Assembly: GCA_013822345.1 (NCBI GenBank)
Contig: PNKH01000077.1
Location: 1-39,366, forward strand
Direction: 5' to 3'
Length of the DNA: 39,366 nucleotides
From: Isosphaera sp.
GTDB lineage: Bacteria; Planctomycetota; Planctomycetia; Gemmatales; Gemmataceae
Part shown: piece after piece, positions 16,811-24,887 of the stretch
Position numbering within the stretch: position 1 is the first letter of the stretch
Layout of the letters: each line of letters begins with the position of its first letter
Position numbers and translations under genes: made by a program
Notes under the pieces: generated by a model
The model's input: only the letters and a program-made list of their open reading frames with translations
Databases searched by the model: none
What the model was told of the DNA's origin: nothing

Positions 16811-18106
16811 TCACCCCCCGGCGATCTCCCGCAGCGCCTCCCGGGCGGCCGCCGCGGTCTCGGTGACGTGGGCCTCGGTCATCGGGGTCGACAGGAACGC
16901 CGCCTCGAACTGGCTGCACGGGAGGTACACCCCGCGGTCCATCATCCCCCAGAAGAACCGCCCGAACCGCTGCGCGTCGCTGGACTTCGCGGTGTCGAGG
17001 TCGGTCACCGGCGTCCCGGTGAAGAACAGCGTCCACATGCTCCCGACGCGGTTCACCCGGTGCGGCACCCCGGCGGCCGTCGCGGCCGCCCGCAGCCCCG
17101 CCTCCAGCATAGCACCGAGTTCGTCGAGCCGGCGGTACGGCGGGTTCGCCTTCAGCTCCTTCAGCGTCGCGACCCCGGCCGCCATCGCCACCGGGTTCCC
17201 CGACAGCGTCCCGGCCTGGAACACCGGCCCGGCCGGCATGACCTTCTTCATGATGTCCGCGCGCCCGCCGAACGCCCCGACCGGGTACCCGCCGCCGACG
17301 ATCTTCCCGAACGCGGTCACGTCCGGCGTGTCGCCGAGCAGCTCCTGCGCCCCGCCGTAGGCCAGGCGGAACCCGGTCATCACCTCGTCGTAGATCAGGA
17401 CCGCCCCGTGCTGGTGCGTCAGCCGGCGGAGCTCCGTGCGGAACTCCGCCGACGGCGGGACCAGCCCCATGTTCCCGACGACCGGCTCGAGCATCACCGC
17501 GGCGACCTTGTCGCCCTTCGCCTTGAACAGCTCGGCCAGCCCCTGCGGGTCGTTGTAACGCAGCACCAGGGTGTCGTCGGTGCAGCCCTTCGGCACGCCC
17601 GGGCTGTTCGGCACCCCGTGCGTCAGGGCGCTCGACCCGGCCGACACCAGGAGGGCGTCGACGTGCCCGTGGTAGCACCCGGCGAACTTCACCACCAGGT
17701 CGCGGCCGGTGAACCCGCGGGCGAGCCGGATGGCGCTCATCGCCGCCTCCGTCCCGCTCGACACGAACCGCACCATCTCGACCGACGGGACCGCCTCGAC
17801 GACCAGCTCCGCCAGTTCCGTCTCGGCCTCGCACGGGGCGCCGTAGCTCGACCCGTTGCGGACCGCCCGGGTCGCCGCCTCGACCACCGCCGGGTGGCAG
17901 TGGCCGAGGATCATCGGCCCCCAGGAGCCGATGAAGTCGAGGTACCGGTGGCCGTCGAGGTCGTAGAGGTACGGGCCGTCGGCCCGGGCGACGAACAGCG
18001 GGGTGCCGCCGACCGCCCCGAACGCCCGGGCCGGGCTGTTCACCCCTCCGGGGATGACGTTCCGGGCGCGGGCGAACGCCGCCGCGCTGCGGGACCGATC
18101 GGGCAT
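16811..18106 (-). CDS. hemL: Glutamate-1-semialdehyde 2,1-aminomutase
   Basis: This 431-residue protein converts glutamate 1-semialdehyde to 5-aminolevulinate, the last step of the C5 route to heme, in the cytoplasm using PLP. It has the N-terminal IPGGVNSPARAF, the SSGTEAAMSAIRLAR region that binds PLP phosphate, YHGHVDALL, YDEVMTGFR (Asp240) and the PLP lysine in TAFGKIVGGGYPVGAFGG (Lys268). Its length is normal for the family. ATG 18106 is chosen for the GGGAGG eight bases upstream; the open frame continues upstream only through hairpin DNA. No other heme genes are nearby. A 36-bp hairpin separates it from the upstream kinase, so it probably has its own promoter or is weakly read through. 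Confidence 0.96.
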   Translation of the reverse strand: MPDRSRSAAAFARARNVIPGGVNSPARAFGAVGGTPLFVARADGPYLYDLDGHRYLDFIGSWGPMILGHCHPAVVEAATRAVRNGSSYGAPCEAETELAELVVEAVPSVEMVRFVSSGTEAAMSAIRLARGFTGRDLVVKFAGCYHGHVDALLVSAGSSALTHGVPNSPGVPKGCTDDTLVLRYNDPQGLAELFKAKGDKVAAVMLEPVVGNMGLVPPSAEFRTELRRLTHQHGAVLIYDEVMTGFRLAYGGAQELLGDTPDVTAFGKIVGGGYPVGAFGGRADIMKKVMPAGPVFQAGTLSGNPVAMAAGVATLKELKANPPYRRLDELGAMLEAGLRAAATAAGVPHRVNRVGSMWTLFFTGTPVTDLDTAKSSDAQRFGRFFWGMMDRGVYLPCSQFEAAFLSTPMTEAHVTETAAAAREALREIAGG

Positions 18107-18137
18107 GTCACACGCCTCCCGGTTGAAGACGGCCGTG

Positions 18138-18214
18138 TGCCGGGCGAACCGCGACCGTCGGGGAGCGGGTGTCCGTGTGACACCCGCTCCCCGACGGTCG
18201 CGGTTCGCCCGGCA
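18138..18214. repeat. Perfect 36-bp hairpin between the kinase and hemL
   Basis: The arms 18138-18173 and 18179-18214 are exact inverses over 36 bases with a five-base loop; the arm includes GCGACCGTCGGGGAGCGGGT. It starts 14 bases after the kinase stop on the minus strand. There is no T-tract. It is the longest perfect stem I found in the window. Confidence 0.9.
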
Positions 18215-18228
18215 GTTAACTCTGGGTG

Positions 18229-20166
18229 TCACGACTTCGGGACGGTCGCCGCCAGCTTCCGGGCCTGGTCGACCAGATCCTTGAGCCGCGGGTCGGTCTC
18301 GTCGTCGTACAGCTCGGTCACGTCCCGGCAGTGGATCCGGACGAGGGCGGCCTGGGCCGGGTCGGCGGCCGCCTTCAGGTGGGCCTCGACCCGCCCGACC
18401 CGCTCCCGGACGGCCGCGTCCGACGCCTTCGGGCGGCCGGCCCGCTGCTGGGCGGCGAGCAGGAACCACTCCCGCTTGTCCGGCTCCTTCTCGGTCAGGG
18501 CGGCGAGCTGGTCCCACGTCGCCCCGGCCTTGTCCCGGTCCCCGAACTCCTCCAGCCGGAACGCCCGCAGGGCGAGCGGCTCCGGGGTCGTCCGGTCCGG
18601 GCTGAACGGGGCCTCGTTCAGCCGCCGCTCGGCCGCCTGCCGGCGGAGGGTGGCGCCCAGCTCGCCGGCCTTCCGGATGTCGGCCAGCCGCTTGTCCGCC
18701 ACCCACCCCCACAGGGCCTTCGCCCGGACCTCGTCCTTCAGGGTGAACGGCAGCTTCGCCTCGTCCGGGAACCGGGCCTTCGCCTTGTTCCAGAAGTCCG
18801 CGGCCAAGCCCACCGCCCCTGCCCGCTCGGCCTCCATCGCCTGCCACGCGGCGGAGTACGCCGGCTCGTCGTCCTCCGCCTCCGGCCGCTGCATCCCCCG
18901 GCCGAGCCGGTTCGCCAGTTGCGCCTCCCGCTTCCGGACCCACGCCTCCCGGAACTGGCGGGCGACCTCGTCGGTCGTCTCCCCCGGGGTGTCCCCGTGC
19001 CGGTCCAGGTACTTCGTCGCGGCCGCCAGCTTGTCGTCGACCGAGGACGCCTCGGCCACCTCCCGGGCCAGCTTCGCCGCGGACGGCGGGCGGAGCGCGA
19101 GGAACGCCCCGGCCGCGATCCCGAGGAGCACCAGGCCGATCCCGGCGGCCTTCACCGCCGGCCGCTGGAGGAGCGGCACCTCCTCCTTCTTCTTCGCCTT
19201 CTTCTTCTTCCCGCGGAGGGCCCGGGCGGCGTCCCGGTCGGCGTCGTCCAGCGTCGACCCGTCCAGGTTCCGGGTCTTCCCGCGGCGGTCGGTGACGGCC
19301 CCGAGCCCGGCGCTCCGCCGGGCCTGGGCGTCCTCCTGGACCTCGGCCAGCATCCGCCCGACCCAGGCGGCGTCGGTCGGGCGGTCGTGCTTCTCCTTCT
19401 CGAGCAGCTGCAGGATCAGGGCCTCCAGCTTCCCGGGCAGGTCGTGGACCAGCTTCCCGATCCGCGGCGGCTTCTCGTGGACGTGCTTCAGGAACATGTC
19501 GACGGTGGTCTCGGCGAAGAACGGCTTCCGCCCGGTGAGGAGCTCGAAGAACACGACCCCGAGCGAGTACAGGTCGGACTTGTTGGTCAGGTTCTTGTCC
19601 CCCTTGCACTGTTCCGGGGACATGTACGCGGCGGTGCCGATGGTGCTGTTCTGCCCGGTCAGGGCGGTCACGTCGGTGTCCTTGGCGATCCCGAAGTCGG
19701 TCAGCTTCAGCACCCCGTCGGAGGCGATCATCAGGTTCGACGGCTTCAGGTCGCGGTGGATGATCCCGGTGTCGTGGGCGTACTGGAGGGCCTCGCACAG
19801 GTGCCGGCCGTAGGCGACGACCTCCTCCCACCCGAGCCGGCCGCGGCGGGCCAGGGCCTTGTCCAGGGACTCCCCGTCGACGAACTCCATGGCGATGAAC
19901 GGGGCCTTCCGGTACGCCCCGGTGGCGTACAGCTTGACGATGTGCGGGTGCTTGAGCTGCTTGAGGATGTTCGCCTCCCGCTCGAACCGGGCCATCGCCC
20001 CCTCGTTCCCGAGGAGCCCCAGGGCGACGAACTTCAGGGCCACCGGCAGCACCTTCCCGTCCTTGTGGAAGGTCGCCCGGTACACCGTCCCCATCGCCCC
20101 ACTACCCAGCTCGCCCTCGATCTCGAACCGGTACGCGCCGGAGCCGATCGTCTGGCCTGTGAGCAT
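18229..20166 (-). CDS. Membrane-anchored Ser/Thr protein kinase
   Basis: The protein has 645 residues. The kinase domain is near the N-terminus (about 12-275): GSGAMG (21-26), ALKF with Lys45, HRDLKPSN from His137, DFG at 157-159 and SPEQ at 183-186. A very basic stretch KKKKAKKKEE (about 320-329) precedes a single membrane helix at about 337-357 (IGLVLLGIAAGAFLAL). The C-terminal 285 residues are Ala/Arg/Glu-rich helical sequence with no family I recognise, and would lie outside the membrane. It differs from the kinase at 2370 in having no long N-terminal extension and a complete glycine loop. It is divergent from the DUF4175-like gene, with 339 bp between starts. Confidence 0.92.
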   Translation of the reverse strand: MLTGQTIGSGAYRFEIEGELGSGAMGTVYRATFHKDGKVLPVALKFVALGLLGNEGAMARFEREANILKQLKHPHIVKLYATGAYRKAPFIAMEFVDGESLDKALARRGRLGWEEVVAYGRHLCEALQYAHDTGIIHRDLKPSNLMIASDGVLKLTDFGIAKDTDVTALTGQNSTIGTAAYMSPEQCKGDKNLTNKSDLYSLGVVFFELLTGRKPFFAETTVDMFLKHVHEKPPRIGKLVHDLPGKLEALILQLLEKEKHDRPTDAAWVGRMLAEVQEDAQARRSAGLGAVTDRRGKTRNLDGSTLDDADRDAARALRGKKKKAKKKEEVPLLQRPAVKAAGIGLVLLGIAAGAFLALRPPSAAKLAREVAEASSVDDKLAAATKYLDRHGDTPGETTDEVARQFREAWVRKREAQLANRLGRGMQRPEAEDDEPAYSAAWQAMEAERAGAVGLAADFWNKAKARFPDEAKLPFTLKDEVRAKALWGWVADKRLADIRKAGELGATLRRQAAERRLNEAPFSPDRTTPEPLALRAFRLEEFGDRDKAGATWDQLAALTEKEPDKREWFLLAAQQRAGRPKASDAAVRERVGRVEAHLKAAADPAQAALVRIHCRDVTELYDDETDPRLKDLVDQARKLAATVPKS

Positions 20167-20505
20167 GGCGACACCCCGAGCCCGGAAAGCGGCCCCGACA
20201 TTCTACCCGCCCGGTCAGGGGGTGGGGGACGGAGATCGGGGATTGCGGCGGCCGTTTGTAACCCCGACCACAACCGCCGCGGGGGGTGGATCGTCGGATA
20301 GGTGCCGGGGGCGGGTCGCTGGGTGCGGGAGGGCGAGGCTCCCGCCGAGCCGGGGCGGAGGCTCGGCCGGAGCCTCGCCCTCCCACACGGAAGCGCCACC
20401 GGGGGTGCGAAACCCCGGGCGTCCGCCCCCGCCGGCGGTTATAATTCGGCAGACGGAGCAGTCGCCACGCCGGGCCGCCACGCCCGCCCGGCCCCGGAGG
20501 TAGAC
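20167..20505. other. Divergent intergenic region
   Basis: It separates the kinase (minus) from the DUF4175-like gene (plus) and must contain promoters for both, but I could not identify a clear -35/-10 pair. Its main recognisable content is the hairpin repeat at 20327-20384. Confidence 0.5.
20327..20384. repeat. GGGAGGGCGAGGCTCC palindrome (dispersed type)
   Basis: The arms 20327-20351 and 20360-20384 match at 24 of 25 positions around an eight-base spacer. When translated it gives the EGEAPAEP / GRSLALP pattern that I recall from spurious frames across planctomycete genomes, so this is likely one member of a widespread intergenic repeat family. Confidence 0.75.
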
Positions 20506-23500
20506 ATGGCCTCGGTCCTCGAACAGAAGCCCGACCCCGCCGCGAAGTTCGGGTCCCAGGTGGACGAGCAGATCGCCCAGGCGACCACCCGGATCCGCAC
20601 CCACGACCTGGCCCTCGGCGGGCTCACCCTGGCGGCCCTCACCGCCGGGTACGCCGCCGCCATGATCTCCCTCGACAAGTATTTGAACCTCCCCGAGTGG
20701 GCCCGCCAGCTGGCCCTCGCCGGGTTCCTCCTCGTCCTCGCCGCCGCCGCGTACCTCCTGATCGCCCGCCCGCTCCGCCGGCGGATCAACCCGCTGTACG
20801 CCGCCGCCCGGGTCGAGGACACCATCGAGGACGCCAAGAACAGCGTCACCGGGTACGTCGCCGCCCAGGAGAACGGCGGGGTCAGCCCGGCCGTCAAGGC
20901 CGCCATGTCCGCCCGGGCCGCCCGGGCGGTCGGGGACGCGGACGTGAACCAGGCCGTCGACAACCGCCGGCTCGTGATCGCCGGCGGCGTCCTCGTCGCC
21001 TTCCTGGTCGCCCTGGCCGTCCTGTTCTTCGTCTTCCGCCCGACCCAGTTCGCCTCCCTCGTCGGCCGGGCCTTCGTCCCGTTCTCGTCCGACCCGATCG
21101 CCACCCGCACCCAACTCGAACTCGTCCGCCCGGACCCGGCCGACCCGACCATCTCGGCCGGCCAGACCGTGACCGTCGCCGTCCGGGTCGGCGGCAAGGT
21201 GCCGCCCGCGTCCGCCCCGGACCGGGTCCGCCTGCTGATCCGGCACAACCCGGCCGACCCGCAGTACGACGAGCTGCCGATGCAGGAGGGGGAGTCGAGC
21301 CGGGACTGGCAGCTGAAGGTGCCCGAGTACCTGGTCCAGAACGGGTTCTGGTACAAGGTCGCGGCCGGGGACGCGGTCACCGCCGAGCACCGGGTGACGG
21401 TCCGGTCGCTCCCGCTGTTCACCGACTACGAGGCGAAGTACGAGTACCCGGCGTACACCCGGCTGCGGCCGGCGAAGTCGACCGACCCGAACCTGCGGGC
21501 GTACCGCGGGACCAAGGTCACCCTGACCGCCGGGGCGAACCGGGAGGTGGCCGACGCCCGGATGCGGTTCGAGGCACCCGGCCTCGCCCCGGTCGTGGGG
21601 GTCACCCCGCCGGACCGGAACGACGCCGCCCGGTTCCGGTTCACCGCCACCGAGGCCACCCGCTACCGCCTCCACTTCACCGCCGTCAACGGCGAGAAGA
21701 ACGAGCCGCCGGCGTTTCAGATCGCCATCGACTCCGACCAGCCGCCGCGGGTGGAGGTCGTGCAACCCGAGGAGCCGGAGACGACCGCCCCGGCGAACGG
21801 CCAGCTCGCGGTCGACGGCACCATCGGCGACGACTTCGGGATCGACAAGTACCGCCTCCGGCTGCGGGTCGGCGGCCGCGACCTCGCCCCGGTCTACCCG
21901 GGGGACGGCAAGCCGCAGTCCCTGCGCCGGGAGAAGGACGGCACCTGGCCGACCGACCTCTCCGCGTCCGGCGGGTTCAAGCTGTCCGCCGACCTCCCGA
22001 AGCTGACGTTCGCCGAGGGCGACCGGTACGAGCCGAAGGAGGGCGACCTCGTCGAGTTCTGGGTCGAGGCGATCGACAACTGCACCGAGACGAAGCCGGT
22101 GGGCGGGTGGGGCGAGGTGCCGCAGCCGGGGAACGTCGGCCGGTCCGACACCCGCCGCCTCCGCCTGGCCGCGCCCCAGTCCGAGCCCGATGCGAAGGAG
22201 CAGCTCGGCCAGCAGCGCGAGCGGCGGCAGACGGAGGAGAAGCAGCACCGGGCCGAGCAGCAGAAGAAGCTCGACGCCGAGAACCGCCCGCCGCCGCAAC
22301 CGCAGGACGGCCAGCCGCCGCCCGAGCAGAAGGACGGTCAACAGGGCGACGCGCCGAAGGACTCGAAGGCCGAGGCCGGCAGGGACGACGGCACGAAGAA
22401 GCCGGCCGACGCCAAGCCCGGCGCGGCGAATGAAACCAACCCGGTGACGAAGGACAATCCGCCGCAGGACCCCGCGGGCAAGTCGCCGCCGGACGGGATG
22501 GACCCGAAGACGCCGCAGGCGCCGAAGGACGGGAAGAAGGAGTCCGACCCCGCGGCCAAGCCCGGCGACCCGAAGGCGGGGCCGGAGGCGAAGATGTCGG
22601 ACATGACCGACTCGAAGACGAACCGCGACCCGAACGGCATGGGCGGCGGGACGAACAGCACCGACCCGCCGGCGACGGCCCCACCGCCGAAGTCGCCGGA
22701 CGACAAGCGGGCCGAGCAGGACGCCGAGCGGGTGCAGGAGCAGTTGAACAAGAACAAGGACGAGGGCGGGAACGCGAAGCCGAACCCGACGACCAGGCCC
22801 GAGGACCGTGCCGACCCGGCGAAGGCGAAGCCGGAGCCGAAGGACGGGGCCGCCCCGGACTCCACCCCGAAGGACGCCGACCCGAAGACCGCCCCGCCGG
22901 CCCCCGGACAGGAGCCGGCCGCGGAGGCGAAGCCGCAGGGCGCCCCGGAGAAGCCGACCGACCCGGCCGAGGCGAAGCCGCAGCCGAAGTCGGACGGCAC
23001 CGGCGGGAACCCGGCCGAGACCCGCGAGGCCCCGCTCGGCGGCACCGCCGGCCAGGACAAGCCGGACGCGCCGGAGCCGAAGAAGGCCGACACCCCGCCG
23101 TCGGGCACGCAGTCCCCGCGGCAGGACCCGAAGTCCGGGTCGGCCGGGAAGCCGGACACCGCCCCGAAGGACGGCGACCCGACCGGCCCGAAGGAGAAGA
23201 CGGAACGCCCGGCCGACGCCGGGACGGCCAAGCCGCAGCAGGACCCGGCCCCGGGTCAGGACAAGGACCCGGCCCAGCGGACGGGGTCGCCGCCGCAGCC
23301 GAAGGAAGACCCGAAGGCCGCCGGGGCGAAGCCCGAGAAAGCACCCGACGCCGCCACCGCGAAGCCGGCCCCGCCGCCCGACGCGACCGAGGACAAGGTC
23401 CCGCCGAAGGACCCCGGCCAGGCCGGCGGCGCGTCCGAGACCCGGCCGGCCCCGCCGGAGCCGAAGAAGGGGACCGGCGGCACCGCCGGCAACGAGAACA

Positions 23501-24780
23501 AGACCGTCGAGCGCGGCGAGGACAAGCCGCCGCAGCCGAAGGACGGCGAGGGCCGGCCGCAGGGCGGCCTCCCCGACCCGAAGGAGAAGAAGGACCGCGG
23601 CACCGGCGGCGAGCCGCGCAAGCTCGACCCGAAGGAGCAGAAGGAGTTGGAGGACGCCGCCCGGAACCTGACCAGCCCCGACCCGCAGAAGCGGAAGGAC
23701 GCCCAGCAGAAGCTCGACCGGGCGGTCGGCGAGGAGAAGCGCAAGGAGTTGGAGCAGATCGCCAACGACCTCGAGTCGAAGGACGACGGGAAGCGGGCGG
23801 CGGCCCAGAAGAAGCTCGACGAGCTGAAGAAGGAGGCCGAGGACCGGCAGGCCAAGAAGGACGAGAAGGGGCCGGGCGGGAAGAAGGGCGCCGACCCCGC
23901 CGCGAAGAAGGACATCGGCTCGAAGCTCGACAAGCTGACCCCCGAGCAGCAGCGGGAGGCGCTGGACGCGGCCGACGACCTGACCCACCCCGACCCAGCG
24001 AAGAAGCAGGCTGCCCGGGACAAGCTCGACCAACTGGTCGGGCCGGACGCCCGCAAGGCCCAGGAGGAGTTCGAGAAGCAGCAGAAGGCCGAGCGGGAGA
24101 AGCTCGACCAGGACCTCAAGTCGCCGGACGAGAAGACCCGCGAGGCGGCCGAGAAGAAGGTCGACGAGGCGCTGAACCGGGCCGAGCAGGAGGCCAAGAA
24201 GGGCGACGGCGGGAAGGGCGAGCCGGGGAAGCTCACCGAGCAGGAGATCCAAGACCTGTTGGCGAAGGCCCGCGACCTCTACTCCCCGGACGACGAGAAG
24301 CGGCGGGCGGCCGAGCAGGCGATCGACGACCGGCTCGGCAAGGACTTCCGCCGCCGCGTCCAGAAGGCGATCCAGGGGCCGGAGCCGCCGCCACTCCCGC
24401 CGCCGCCCGAGGCCGACCCGCGGCACAAGGCCCGGACCGCCCAGCTCCAGTTGGAGGAGTTCGAGAAGAACCGGTACAACAAGGAGCTGCACCGCGAGCT
24501 GGGGTGGACCCAGGAGCGGTACGACGAGTTCCTGAAGGACCAGGCCCGGCTCGCCGAGCTGCGGCAGAAGGAGGCGGCCGCGGCCGAGGAGTCGGCCCGC
24601 ACCCCGCCGGCCCCGCCCGGCAAGCCGACCCTCGGGACCGCCGGCGCGGGCAAGGTCGACGCGTTCAAGCCGGGCGCCGGGACGGCGACCGGCTCCGGGG
24701 CCGGCGTCGCCCCCCCGGGGTTCGACAACTTCCGCCGGAAGTTCGAGGAGGAGCTGCGGAAGCTCCAGGCCAAGCCGTGA
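20506..24780 (+). CDS. DUF4175-like giant membrane protein with disordered linker
   Basis: A 1424-residue protein. ATG 20506 has a perfect GGAGG six bases upstream. The N-terminus has three likely membrane helices (about 37-54, 68-87, 155-177) separated by a helical loop with RVEDTIEDAKNSVTGYV. A beta-rich extracytoplasmic region follows (to about 540), with FRPTQFASLVGRAFVPF and Ig-like strands; this plan resembles DUF4175 proteins. About 480 residues (558-1038) are a low-complexity linker of Pro, Lys, Asp, Gly and Ala. About residues 1038-1292 hold five imperfect helical repeats with an L-x-x-A-x-x-L-x-S/H-P-D-x-x-x-R/K-x-A-A core, then a Pro-rich and charged tail. A hairpin follows eight bases after the stop. 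Function is unknown; a cell-envelope role is inferred. Confidence 0.8.
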   Translation: MASVLEQKPDPAAKFGSQVDEQIAQATTRIRTHDLALGGLTLAALTAGYAAAMISLDKYLNLPEWARQLALAGFLLVLAAAAYLLIARPLRRRINPLYAAARVEDTIEDAKNSVTGYVAAQENGGVSPAVKAAMSARAARAVGDADVNQAVDNRRLVIAGGVLVAFLVALAVLFFVFRPTQFASLVGRAFVPFSSDPIATRTQLELVRPDPADPTISAGQTVTVAVRVGGKVPPASAPDRVRLLIRHNPADPQYDELPMQEGESSRDWQLKVPEYLVQNGFWYKVAAGDAVTAEHRVTVRSLPLFTDYEAKYEYPAYTRLRPAKSTDPNLRAYRGTKVTLTAGANREVADARMRFEAPGLAPVVGVTPPDRNDAARFRFTATEATRYRLHFTAVNGEKNEPPAFQIAIDSDQPPRVEVVQPEEPETTAPANGQLAVDGTIGDDFGIDKYRLRLRVGGRDLAPVYPGDGKPQSLRREKDGTWPTDLSASGGFKLSADLPKLTFAEGDRYEPKEGDLVEFWVEAIDNCTETKPVGGWGEVPQPGNVGRSDTRRLRLAAPQSEPDAKEQLGQQRERRQTEEKQHRAEQQKKLDAENRPPPQPQDGQPPPEQKDGQQGDAPKDSKAEAGRDDGTKKPADAKPGAANETNPVTKDNPPQDPAGKSPPDGMDPKTPQAPKDGKKESDPAAKPGDPKAGPEAKMSDMTDSKTNRDPNGMGGGTNSTDPPATAPPPKSPDDKRAEQDAERVQEQLNKNKDEGGNAKPNPTTRPEDRADPAKAKPEPKDGAAPDSTPKDADPKTAPPAPGQEPAAEAKPQGAPEKPTDPAEAKPQPKSDGTGGNPAETREAPLGGTAGQDKPDAPEPKKADTPPSGTQSPRQDPKSGSAGKPDTAPKDGDPTGPKEKTERPADAGTAKPQQDPAPGQDKDPAQRTGSPPQPKEDPKAAGAKPEKAPDAATAKPAPPPDATEDKVPPKDPGQAGGASETRPAPPEPKKGTGGTAGNENKTVERGEDKPPQPKDGEGRPQGGLPDPKEKKDRGTGGEPRKLDPKEQKELEDAARNLTSPDPQKRKDAQQKLDRAVGEEKRKELEQIANDLESKDDGKRAAAQKKLDELKKEAEDRQAKKDEKGPGGKKGADPAAKKDIGSKLDKLTPEQQREALDAADDLTHPDPAKKQAARDKLDQLVGPDARKAQEEFEKQQKAEREKLDQDLKSPDEKTREAAEKKVDEALNRAEQEAKKGDGGKGEPGKLTEQEIQDLLAKARDLYSPDDEKRRAAEQAIDDRLGKDFRRRVQKAIQGPEPPPLPPPPEADPRHKARTAQLQLEEFEKNRYNKELHRELGWTQERYDEFLKDQARLAELRQKEAAAAEESARTPPAPPGKPTLGTAGAGKVDAFKPGAGTATGSGAGVAPPGFDNFRRKFEEELRKLQAKP

Positions 24781-24787
24781 CAGGAGT

Positions 24788-24830
24788 CGCCGCTTGCGGC
24801 GTTGCGTCGCACGCAACGCCGCAAGCGGCG
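24788..24830. repeat. 19-bp hairpin after the DUF4175-like gene
   Basis: CGCCGCTTGCGGCGTTGCG (24788-24806) pairs perfectly with 24812-24830 around a five-base loop. The same palindrome, slightly changed, is found at 29441-29494 after another plus-strand gene. Confidence 0.85.
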
Positions 24831-24862
24831 GACCCGAAACCGCCCGGAAACTTCTATGCTGA

Positions 24863-24881
24863 CCCCTGCCGCCCGCAGGGG
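24863..24881 (+). promoter_or_regulatory. Hairpin over the nadB ribosome-binding region
   Basis: CCCCTGC (24863-24869) and GCAGGGG (24875-24881) form a seven-bp stem with a five-base loop, ending six bases before the nadB ATG. The only Shine-Dalgarno-like sequence, GGGG, lies in the 3' arm, so folding could hide it. Possible translational control; alternatively chance in GC-rich DNA. Confidence 0.3.
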
Positions 24882-24887
24882 TTCGCC

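Noticed and set aside
16811-19831. A single frame that would fuse hemL to an N-terminal 570-residue extension
   Set aside because: The extension is a shadow of the kinase and crosses a 36-bp hairpin; hemL has its own start with GGGAGG and normal length.
20215-24816. A minus-strand open frame of more than 1500 codons opposite the DUF4175-like gene
   Set aside because: It is Arg/Leu/Gly/Val-biased with no domain and is fully explained by codon bias of the plus-strand gene, which has a good start, membrane helices and repeats.
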